A program made the translations under genes and the position numbers. Shown in pieces: positions 1 through 4,987 of a stretch of 5,675 bases of DNA; positions within the stretch are counted from its first letter, which is position 1; every line of letters begins with the position of its first letter. Below the pieces are notes generated by a model. The model was not told the origin of the DNA and ran no database searches. It was given only the letters and a program-made list of their open reading frames with translations. The stretch covers positions 1 through 5,675 of the forward strand of contig JAUILW010000243.1 in assembly GCA_030432795.1 (NCBI GenBank), in the 5' to 3' direction. The stretch is from Gammaproteobacteria bacterium. Lineage in GTDB: Bacteria > Pseudomonadota > Gammaproteobacteria > Pseudomonadales > Azotimanducaceae.

Positions 1-137
1 GCGCGCTTACGTGCTGTGACGACGATCTCTTCGATGACCTGTTCGGCCTGGGCCGGGGTGGCGACGTGCCAGGACGCCGCAGCGACGGCCAGGGCGCTGA
101 TCATGTGCAGCCGGCCGGAAAACGCAGTGGAAGACAT
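1..137 (-). CDS. TonB-dependent outer-membrane receptor, N-terminal fragment
   Basis: Only the first 45 codons lie in the window; the rest runs off the low-coordinate edge. The ATG at 137-135 opens a reading frame with a typical Sec signal peptide. It has a short polar start with R9, a hydrophobic core around residues 12-23 (MISALAVAAASW) and an A-Q-A signal-peptidase site, with cleavage likely after residue 31. Directly after this comes EEIVVTARKR (residues 36-45), the conserved TonB-box/plug-entry sequence of TonB-dependent receptors. Such receptors take up siderophores, vitamins, carbohydrates or other substrates across the outer membrane, powered by TonB-ExbBD. The substrate cannot be told from this fragment. 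A good Shine-Dalgarno (GAGGAGAGG, complement of 145-153) supports the start. The gene has its own 246 bp upstream region and is probably transcribed separately from the genes before it. The family call is strong; the exact subfamily is unknown. Confidence 0.87.
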   Translation of the reverse strand, partial: MSSTAFSGRLHMISALAVAAASWHVATPAQAEQVIEEIVVTARKR

Positions 138-144
138 GGATATT

Positions 145-153
145 CCTCTCCTC
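145..153 (-). promoter_or_regulatory. Ribosome binding site of the TonB-dependent receptor gene
   Basis: On the minus strand GAGGAGAGG sits 7 bases before the ATG at 137. It is a near-ideal Shine-Dalgarno sequence and fixes the start of the receptor, whose reading frame is cut by the window edge. Confidence 0.75.
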
Positions 154-183
154 ATTTAACCCACGGCGGCGAGTCTGGCAGCC

Positions 184-214
184 TTGCGTAGCATTTGCAA
201 CGAAATCTACGCAA
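184..214. repeat. 31-bp inverted repeat, possible operator of the receptor gene
   Basis: TTGCGTAG (184-191) and CTACGCAA (207-214) form a perfect 8-bp inverted repeat with a 15-bp spacer. It lies 47-77 bp before the receptor start codon, in the AT-richer part of the intergenic region, a usual place for an operator. There is no T-run next to it, so a terminator is unlikely. It does not match a Fur box that I can recognise. The regulator is unknown. Confidence 0.5.
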
Positions 215-274
215 ATGGAAAGCTTGCGGGCCGAGAATTAACGTTTCCCGCGATAATTTTTGCCTTTACTGACG

Positions 275-314
275 AAAAACAACGCATGCACCAGAATCGC
301 GCGCCTGCGCGTTG
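275..314 (-). terminator. Candidate intrinsic terminator after the AttH/CrtC-like gene
   Basis: On the minus strand CAACGC (314-309) pairs with GCGTTG (285-280), immediately followed by TTTTT (279-275). A GCA/TGC helix inside can extend the stem past a two-base bulge. The loop is long and the stem moderate, and a competing GC-rich hairpin (321-299) overlaps it, so this is only a possibility. Its place, about 70 bases past the stop codon of the upstream gene, is suitable. Confidence 0.3.
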
Positions 315-321
315 GGCGCGC
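299..321. repeat. GC-rich inverted repeat (7-bp arms, 9-bp loop)
   Basis: GCGCGCC (299-305) and GGCGCGC (315-321) are perfect inverted repeats. As RNA they form a stable stem downstream of the AttH/CrtC-like gene. Neither strand carries a T-run beside it, so alone it is not a standard intrinsic terminator. It may slow RNA polymerase or protect the 3' end of the transcript. Confidence 0.4.
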
Positions 322-377
322 AGATGCTGCACCACGCTCCGCTTCGCGGTGCGGCTGGGAATGTTCGAATGATGTTT

Positions 378-396
378 CGGCGCCTAGCGGGCGCCG
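378..396. repeat. Strong hairpin spanning the stop codon of the AttH/CrtC-like gene
   Basis: CGGCGCC (378-384) and GGCGCCG (390-396) form a perfect 7-bp inverted repeat with a 5-base loop. In the minus-strand mRNA the TAG stop (386-384) lies at the junction of loop and stem. No T-run follows (the next bases are AAACAT). It may be a 3'-end stabilising or pausing structure, or a by-product of the GC-rich codons GAC-GGC-GCC-CGC. Confidence 0.4.
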
Positions 397-1508
397 TCGA
401 GAAAGTCTTTGAAGCCCGCCGGTGCGTAGGGGCCAATGACGACCTGCTCCAACACGCCAATGCCCTCGCGCTCGCCATCCCGCGCCCTGACAACCTGCTG
501 CACGTGAATGTTGTCCGGTGCCAGGAGATCGAGTTGGCGCGGATCGAAGGTTTCGCTGCCGGTGGCGAGCTCGCCCTTCCAGGCGCCCTGGCGCCACTCT
601 GAGTGACCGTAACCCAGGCCCTTCATTTGGAATTTGAGGATGGGTTCGAGGGTGATGGTGCGGGTTTCGCCACCCAAGCGCACCAGGTCGATCTCCGCGG
701 AGGCCGCCAGGCGGGTGTTCTTGTGGTAGGTGATGCGGTGCGCGGCGGTAGCCATGCGCTCGTCGCGGCCATCCAGCACCCCGGGTACCTCTGCTTCGCT
801 GGCGTACAACGGCGCGACGATGCCCTCGCGCACCAGCGGCTCACCGGACTGGCCGTCGAAGAAAATGGCGTGGGTGATGTGGTCGTCCCAGAACAGCGGT
901 GCCCAGACGAAGCAGATCCCGTTCGGTACCACCGGCGCGCCGCCGCTTTCCGGCTCGCCGACACCGCGCACCCCCCACGAGCGGTCCTTGGTGCCGTGGC
1001 AGACGTCTTCGCGCACCTCGATGCGTCTGTCCGGAGATTGCACCCAGCCGCTCCAGAAACCGAACTGGTCGAATCGGGTGGCATCCATCACGCGCCGGGC
1101 GCCGGACCACAACGTCTGGTGGGCTTCTTCGATGGCAGCGGTGCGGGTGGAGAACGTGACATCGGCGCTGATGCCGGAGTCATTATCTTCCAGCACCACG
1201 CGCACGCGTTTCATGGGTTCGAGCACCTCGATGCGCATGGGGCCGCAGACCATCTCGCTGCGCTCTTCCGGTGCGCGGCGGGAGCCGTAGAAGCAGTGCT
1301 GCAGCCCCCCGGCGGTGACCACGCTGAACGCGCAGTCGAGTATGCGGCGGTGCGGGTAGATGGCCATGCCGATACCGAAGTAGTAGGAGCCGTCTTTCGC
1401 GTAGCCGTTGAACCAGGTGCGATCGTAGACGTTACGGTCGCTGGTGGCGGGGTGCGCCAGCGGTTCGGCGGTTTGATGAATCGGAAAGTCGTCGAACTTG
1501 TTCAGCAT
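384..1508 (-). CDS. AttH/CrtC-like (DUF7064/DUF7065-type) hypothetical protein, 374 aa
   Basis: I recognise this as a member of a widespread but poorly characterised protein group related in fold to AttH and hydroxyneurosporene synthase (CrtC), i.e. tandem lipocalin-like beta-barrels. Supporting features are an N-terminal half rich in beta-strands (WFNGYAKDGSYYFGIGMAIYP, residues 32-52), the central DRSWGVRG (175-182) and a C-terminal half with KGLGYGHSEW (296-305) and QQVVRA (337-342), ending GVLEQVVIGPYAPAGF (351-366). There is no signal peptide or membrane helix, so it is likely cytoplasmic. Its reaction is unknown; relatives have been linked to lipid or terpenoid chemistry only by fold. 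It follows ppa by 28 bp and is probably co-transcribed with it. The ATG at 1508-1506 lacks a normal Shine-Dalgarno; a run of seven G (complement of 1515-1521) ends six bases before it. Family assignment is from memory of motifs, not a search. Confidence 0.6.
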   Translation of the reverse strand: MLNKFDDFPIHQTAEPLAHPATSDRNVYDRTWFNGYAKDGSYYFGIGMAIYPHRRILDCAFSVVTAGGLQHCFYGSRRAPEERSEMVCGPMRIEVLEPMKRVRVVLEDNDSGISADVTFSTRTAAIEEAHQTLWSGARRVMDATRFDQFGFWSGWVQSPDRRIEVREDVCHGTKDRSWGVRGVGEPESGGAPVVPNGICFVWAPLFWDDHITHAIFFDGQSGEPLVREGIVAPLYASEAEVPGVLDGRDERMATAAHRITYHKNTRLAASAEIDLVRLGGETRTITLEPILKFQMKGLGYGHSEWRQGAWKGELATGSETFDPRQLDLLAPDNIHVQQVVRARDGEREGIGVLEQVVIGPYAPAGFKDFLDGAR

Positions 1509-1536
1509 GGCGGGCCCCCCCAGGCGCGTATGTTGG

Positions 1537-2070
1537 CTACTTTTCTGCTGCGGCGCGGTCGATACCGTCCTGAATCAGTTTGCGCGCAGCGTCTGCGTCC
1601 ACCCACCCTTCGACCTTCACCCACTTGTCACCCTCCAGGTCCTTATAGTGGGCAAAGAAGTGTTCGATCTGCTGGATGGTGATCTGCGGTAGGTCGCTGT
1701 AATTCACCACTTTTTCGTAGCGGCGCGATAACTTGGCGGACGGCACCGCGACGATCTTTTCATCGCCGCCGGCTTCGTCGGTCATCATCAATGCGCCGAT
1801 GGGCCGGCAGTTGAGCACCGCACCGGGCGTGATGGCACGTGTGCTCGCCACCAGCACGTCGATGGGGTCGCCATCGTCGCTCAGGGTGTGCGGCACAAAG
1901 CCGTAGTTGCCCGGATAACGCATGGATGTGTACAGGTAGCGGTCTACGAACAGCGCGCCGCTAGCCTTGTCCATTTCATACTTGATGGGCTCGCCACCCA
2001 CGGGCACTTCGATGATGACGTTGATGTCTTCCGGCGGGTTGTTGCCTGTTGGAATCGCGTCGATGCGCAC
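1537..2070 (-). CDS. ppa: Inorganic pyrophosphatase (family I, soluble)
   Basis: This cytoplasmic enzyme hydrolyses pyrophosphate to two phosphates, using Mg2+, and drives nucleic-acid, protein and activated-intermediate synthesis forward. At 177 residues it has the normal length of a bacterial family I enzyme. The signature DDGDPID (65-71) is intact, and the full catalytic set of the E. coli enzyme is present one position later: E21, K30, E32, R44, Y56, D66, D68, D71, D98, D103, K105, Y142 and K143. Translation begins at a GTG (2070-2068) with Shine-Dalgarno AGAGGA (complement of 2077-2082) at good spacing. The protein begins MRIDAIPTGNNPPED, as expected for a complete family I N-terminus. 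It lies 47 bp after the XRE gene and 28 bp before the AttH/CrtC-like gene; no separate promoter is evident in the short gap, though one could lie inside the upstream gene. The sequence is ordinary and probably fully active. Confidence 0.97.
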   Translation of the reverse strand: MRIDAIPTGNNPPEDINVIIEVPVGGEPIKYEMDKASGALFVDRYLYTSMRYPGNYGFVPHTLSDDGDPIDVLVASTRAITPGAVLNCRPIGALMMTDEAGGDEKIVAVPSAKLSRRYEKVVNYSDLPQITIQQIEHFFAHYKDLEGDKWVKVEGWVDADAARKLIQDGIDRAAAEK

Positions 2071-2117
2071 GGCTGATCCTCTTTACGTTTGAGCAGGTGT
2101 GAAGCCGCGCATTCTAC

Positions 2118-2825
2118 TTATCCCGGGCGCCGTTTGCTTGATGCCTGTACCAGAAGGCCGAAAAAACCGAGCGTGACTGCGAACACGCCCAGAAAGGTGA
2201 CGAACTGGTTCCAGCTGCGGTTGATCGGCCGGCTGCCGTCCCGGATGTAGAGGCGCGAGCCACCGGGCACGGCGGCGGTGTACTCGGTGCCCCGGTTTTC
2301 GGCGCTCCACAGTTCCAGCTCGTCGCGCCGGCCTGCAATATCCTCGCGGTAGGCATCGATGGCTTCGGGCGAACGCACGTGGGCGGGTGGGCGTTGAAAC
2401 AGGTCCGATGGTTCGCCGGCTTTGACGACGCCGAGCGAGGTGTAGCGGTGCTCGGTGTCGGCGAAAAACAGATGCACCTGCCCGGCATAGATCAGCGCAG
2501 CACCCAGCGCCATGCACACGGTCAGCGCCCCTGCCAAGCGGCGCCGTTGCCGTGCCTGGGCATCGGTTTGGGACGACAGGTGCTGATCCACCTCGGCAAT
2601 CTGGCGCAGCTGCGCTTTGGCGGAGTGATCCAGCCCTTCAAGCATGTCGGCCACGCTCAGGCCGTAGGCTTCCAGGATACGCTCGAACACAGCCCCCGAA
2701 GGGGTGGAGTGGCCGTTCTCCAGCTTTGAGAGGTAGGACTGCTCCACGCCGATGGTCTCGGCCGCGTCGGGTTGGGTCCAGCCTTTGTCTGCGCGCAGAC
2801 GCTTGAGTTTGTCACCGAAGTTCAT
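2118..2825 (-). CDS. Membrane-anchored XRE-family helix-turn-helix protein
   Basis: This 235-residue protein begins with a lambda-Cro/XRE DNA-binding domain (about 5-62). The helix-turn-helix WTQPDAAETIGVEQSYLSKLENG (residues 16-38) is textbook, and AYGLSVADML follows. A charged linker (63-96) ending RQRRR leads to a predicted membrane helix at about 97-121 (LAGALTVCMALGAALIYAG). A soluble segment without cysteines (about 122-206) follows, then a second helix at about 208-228 (FVTFLGVFAVTLGFFGLLV) and a basic tail KRRPG. Positive charges flanking both helices predict that both ends are cytoplasmic and the middle segment periplasmic. It could therefore sense an envelope signal and control DNA directly, but no target is known. 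The ATG at 2825-2823 has Shine-Dalgarno AGGAG eight bases upstream, inside a perfect inverted repeat. It sits 75 bp after the LLM gene and 47 bp before ppa. The DNA-binding and membrane assignments are strong; the role is inferred. Confidence 0.88.
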   Translation of the reverse strand: MNFGDKLKRLRADKGWTQPDAAETIGVEQSYLSKLENGHSTPSGAVFERILEAYGLSVADMLEGLDHSAKAQLRQIAEVDQHLSSQTDAQARQRRRLAGALTVCMALGAALIYAGQVHLFFADTEHRYTSLGVVKAGEPSDLFQRPPAHVRSPEAIDAYREDIAGRRDELELWSAENRGTEYTAAVPGGSRLYIRDGSRPINRSWNQFVTFLGVFAVTLGFFGLLVQASSKRRPG

Positions 2826-2831
2826 GGGGTT

Positions 2832-2855
2832 ATCTCCTGAGGGATTGCAGGAGAT
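2832..2855 (-). promoter_or_regulatory. Inverted repeat enclosing the ribosome binding site of the XRE gene
   Basis: ATCTCCTG (2832-2839) and CAGGAGAT (2848-2855) are a perfect 8-bp inverted repeat with an 8-bp spacer. On the minus strand the arm nearer the gene contains the Shine-Dalgarno AGGAG, which ends eight bases before the ATG. In mRNA the stem would hide the ribosome binding site; as DNA the dyad has the shape expected of an XRE operator. Either way it is a likely control site for the XRE gene. This is read from the sequence; its function is inferred. Confidence 0.6.
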
Positions 2856-2870
2856 TCTTGGAGATTCCTG
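2841..2870. repeat. Three tandem imperfect 10-bp repeats
   Basis: Three consecutive 10-mers, GGGATTGCAG, GAGATTCTTG and GAGATTCCTG, fill 2841-2870, each starting with G-A/G-GATT and ending in G. The period is one DNA turn, so the same face of the helix is repeated. They overlap the inverted repeat at the XRE ribosome binding site and lie just upstream of that gene, which suggests a stacked protein-binding site. Confidence 0.55.
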
Positions 2871-2883
2871 GCCTACTCCGAAG

Positions 2884-2903
2884 ATGAATATCCATGAATA
2901 TCA
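2884..2903. repeat. Tandem pair of 10-bp repeats at the end of the LLM gene
   Basis: ATGAATATCC (2884-2893) is followed at once by ATGAATATCA (2894-2903), nine of ten bases identical. The second copy contains the stop codon of the LLM oxidoreductase gene (TCA at 2901-2903, TGA on the minus strand). The motif differs from the 2841-2870 repeats but has the same 10-bp period. It is AT-rich and could lie near the promoter of the XRE gene. Confidence 0.5.
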
Positions 2904-3827
2904 CGCATTCAGGGCGTTGATCTCCGGCAGCAGCTCTTCGGACATGCGTCGGGTCTGCTCGATCATGTCTGCGGTGCCTGAAGCGATGGGGCGCAGAATG
3001 AATTTTCTTGCGCCGGCGGCGATGAACTCGCGGGCTAGTGCCACCATCTCGTCGGTGCCGCCCACCGCGGTAAAACCGCTGGCATCACGGCCGAGGCGTT
3101 TCGACAGCAGGCTCGTGTAGCGCTCGACGATAGGCTCTTCGGCGCTGCCGAAGCGAAAGCCGAAGCCGGCGCCGAAGTGGTCTGGGTCCATGGGACGGTC
3201 GAGCGCCGAGGCGCGTGCTTTGATCGCCTCGATCACGGGCGCGATGTCGCTTGCGTTTTCCACCCCCGCCTGCCAGCCGGTGCCCCAGCGCGCAGTGCGT
3301 TCCACCGCCTGGGGCGCCGAGCCGCCGAGCCATAGCGGCATGGGGTTCTGCACCGGTTTCGGCGCGATGCTGGCGCGGTCGAGCTGGAAGTGCTTGCCGG
3401 AAAACGTCACCTCATCCTCCGTCCACAGGCGCGACATGATCTCCAGGCCCTCGGCGCTGCGCTCGCCACGGCCCTTCGTCGGTGTGCCGGTCGCGCTGTA
3501 GTCGCGAGACAAGGCGCTGCCTACGCCGAAGGCAGGCAGCAGCCGACCGTTTGACAGCACGTCGATGGTGGCGCAGGCCTTGGCCATGAGCACCGGGTCG
3601 CGTAAGCCCAGGCTTGCGACGTTCATGCCGAACTTGATCTTTTTCGTGCCGCCGGCGAGCGCGGCCATGACGCTCATGCACTCGAGGTTGGCGTCGGTGC
3701 CGATGATGCGGTCGCTCTGCCAGATGGAATCCACCGCACCGTCGTCGCAGAGGTTGACCCACTCCCAGAACCCGGCACCGTCGTCGAAAGTGAAGTTGGC
3801 GATGCCGATACCGGCGCGAATGCTCAT
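2901..3827 (-). CDS. LLM-class (luciferase-like) flavin-dependent oxidoreductase
   Basis: This 308-residue protein has the marks of the bacterial-luciferase-like TIM-barrel family, which uses reduced FMN or F420 for monooxygenase or dehydrogenase reactions. They are DSIWQSDRI (33-41) after the first strands, KKIKFGMNVASLGLRDPVLMAKACATIDVLSNGRL (62-96), the glycine-rich AFGVGS (99-104), SAEGLEIMSRLWTEDEVTFSGKHF (124-147), and PMPLWLGGSAPQAVERTARWGTGW (162-185). Its length is normal and no signal peptide is seen, so it is cytoplasmic. The substrate and whether FMN or F420 is the cofactor cannot be decided here. The ATG at 3827-3825 has Shine-Dalgarno AAGAGG upstream. The gene follows the kinase-like gene by 20 bp and is probably translated from the same message. 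Confidence 0.9.
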   Translation of the reverse strand: MSIRAGIGIANFTFDDGAGFWEWVNLCDDGAVDSIWQSDRIIGTDANLECMSVMAALAGGTKKIKFGMNVASLGLRDPVLMAKACATIDVLSNGRLLPAFGVGSALSRDYSATGTPTKGRGERSAEGLEIMSRLWTEDEVTFSGKHFQLDRASIAPKPVQNPMPLWLGGSAPQAVERTARWGTGWQAGVENASDIAPVIEAIKARASALDRPMDPDHFGAGFGFRFGSAEEPIVERYTSLLSKRLGRDASGFTAVGGTDEMVALAREFIAAGARKFILRPIASGTADMIEQTRRMSEELLPEINALNA

Positions 3828-3847
3828 TGGGATACCTCTTCGTAAAG

Positions 3848-4987
3848 TCAGCCGTCGGCGGCCAGACGGTTGGCGAGCCTGTGCATCCAGCCGGTCAAGA
3901 GCTCACGGCCGCGGCCGTCGCCCACATCGACCTGATCGACGCTGGATAGACTCATGGCTACCACCCGCAGTGCCGTTGCGTAGTCGGCCTGCAGCCGCTC
4001 ACGGCTGTAGCCCGCAACACCGTTGCTCTCCAGTGCCTGGTGGTAGTGATCGATCAGTTCTGTGGCGCTGTCTTCATCGGTGACTGCGCTCGACAGGAAG
4101 TAGGCGAGGTCGTAGGCGGGGTGGCCGCGACGCACGAGCTGCCAGTCGATGAAGATGACCTCATCCCTTTCTCCCCGGACGTCGAACATGAGATTGTCCA
4201 GGCGAAGGTCGTAGTGCAGCAGCGTGGTGGGCCCCTGCGCCAGTTGCTGGGTGTGTTCGATGCCGTGCGCTTTGCCGTCGTCCAGATACGCGGCGAGCTT
4301 CGGCGCTGTCTCAGAAAACAAGGCGTCGAACGCAGGCCGTGCCTGCACGCTCATGCTGTGGCGCATGCGCATATCCACGTCCATGGGCAACAGCCAGAAC
4401 TGGCCTTTGAGGCGATCATCGTTCCAGTAGGCGGCGTGCAGTTTCGCCATCTGTTCGAGCACGAGCCGACAGCGTTCACGGCTGGCGCCGGCCACCTGGT
4501 TGCCGGGCTCGGCGCCGCCCACGTCCTCGATGAGCAGGAGATAACGGCGTTTCTTCGACGCGGCGATCCAGCGCCCCAGGCGGGTGGTGATGGCGTTGGT
4601 CCAGCGCGGCAGGGCATCGGCCTTGCGCAGGATGACTTCCTGGTTTTCGCTGCCGCGATCGCGGTCGAAGTCGGCATACAGCAGCTTCGGGCAGCGCACG
4701 GGTAGGGTGTCGCCGAAATTCTGATAGAACAGAATCTCCCGCTCGTAGGCGCCGAGGAGCTCGCCGACGGTGCGGTTTTCCAGTTTCGGCAGCTTCGCCA
4801 CCAGGCTGTCGGTGGCGCCGGAGGCGCGGCTGAGCGTCAGACGCAGGATGTCGCCCATGAGGCCTTCACCCTCGCCGAGCACGGTCTGCGTGAGGCTCTG
4901 CACCGGGTCTGCCGGTGCCAGCACGTCGTTGAGCCAGTCTGCGGTGAGCGCTTCCGGGGTTTCCGGGATGAAGCGCCGCTGGGCCAC
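3848..4987 (-). CDS. APH/ecdysteroid-kinase-like phosphotransferase
   Basis: This 379-residue protein carries the aminoglycoside-phosphotransferase/choline-kinase fold motifs. There is a glycine-rich loop near residues 38-46 (GEGEGLMGD), VAK with candidate ATP lysine K65, the YERE helix (81-84) with candidate partner E82 or E84, and LLLIEDVG (150-157). The catalytic loop LLHYDLRLDNLMF (256-268) holds the Brenner-type H258-x-D260-x4-N265, and the metal-binding IDWQ (280-283) follows, then HPAYDLAYFL (289-298). The pattern resembles the EcKL/CHK-like (ecdysteroid 22-kinase-like) branch found in many bacteria, so ATP-dependent phosphorylation of a small hydroxylated molecule is likely. The substrate is unknown, and aminoglycoside resistance is not implied. 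It starts with GTG (4987-4985), sharing one base with the stop of the HAD gene; an in-frame TAA at 5017-5015 leaves no better upstream start. No clear Shine-Dalgarno is seen, so translational coupling is likely. Confidence 0.87.
   Translation of the reverse strand: MAQRRFIPETPEALTADWLNDVLAPADPVQSLTQTVLGEGEGLMGDILRLTLSRASGATDSLVAKLPKLENRTVGELLGAYEREILFYQNFGDTLPVRCPKLLYADFDRDRGSENQEVILRKADALPRWTNAITTRLGRWIAASKKRRYLLLIEDVGGAEPGNQVAGASRERCRLVLEQMAKLHAAYWNDDRLKGQFWLLPMDVDMRMRHSMSVQARPAFDALFSETAPKLAAYLDDGKAHGIEHTQQLAQGPTTLLHYDLRLDNLMFDVRGERDEVIFIDWQLVRRGHPAYDLAYFLSSAVTDEDSATELIDHYHQALESNGVAGYSRERLQADYATALRVVAMSLSSVDQVDVGDGRGRELLTGWMHRLANRLAADG

Larger units (their letters stand above)
138..383 (-). 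other. Intergenic region upstream of the TonB-dependent receptor gene
   Basis: This 246 bp gap separates the stop codon of the AttH/CrtC-like gene from the receptor start. It holds, in minus-strand order, a GC-rich hairpin (321-299), a candidate terminator with a T-run (314-275), an AT-richer stretch (about 280-190) where a promoter would be expected, a 31-bp dyad (214-184) and the receptor ribosome binding site. I looked for a sigma-70 promoter. TTGCGT (214-209) and TACGCA (190-185) with 18-bp spacing, or TTGTTT followed by AATTAT further upstream, are possible, but both are too weak to call. No convincing small gene was seen on either strand. Confidence 0.6.

Noticed and set aside
185..214. 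Sigma-70 promoter TTGCGT / TACGCA with 18-bp spacing for the receptor gene
   Set aside because: Both boxes match the consensus poorly and coincide with the arms of the dyad, so they may be only by-products of the repeat.
329..352. GCACC/GGTGC inverted repeat as a terminator
   Set aside because: The stem is short and interrupted, and no T-run follows on either strand.
184..372. A short plus-strand open frame (62 codons) in the intergenic region
   Set aside because: It begins within the 31-bp dyad, has no recognised Shine-Dalgarno and its protein shows no family features.
238..597. A 119-codon minus-strand frame running from the AttH/CrtC-like gene into the intergenic region
   Set aside because: It overlaps the end of a supported gene in another frame, is very rich in Arg, Ala and Gly as shadow frames are, and has no convincing ribosome binding site that I noted.
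603..1682. A 359-codon open frame on the plus strand, antisense to the AttH/CrtC-like gene and the end of ppa
   Set aside because: It spans two recognisable genes on the other strand, has no recognisable motif, and is the kind of long open shadow frame produced by GC-rich codon usage.
4040..4705. A 221-codon open frame on the plus strand over the kinase-like gene
   Set aside because: It is fully antisense to a gene with clear catalytic motifs and its translation resembles nothing known to me.
3848..4987. Antibiotic-resistance (aminoglycoside kinase) gene
   Set aside because: The fold motifs are shared by many small-molecule kinases; the overall pattern resembles EcKL/CHK-like proteins more than known resistance enzymes, and there is no resistance context.
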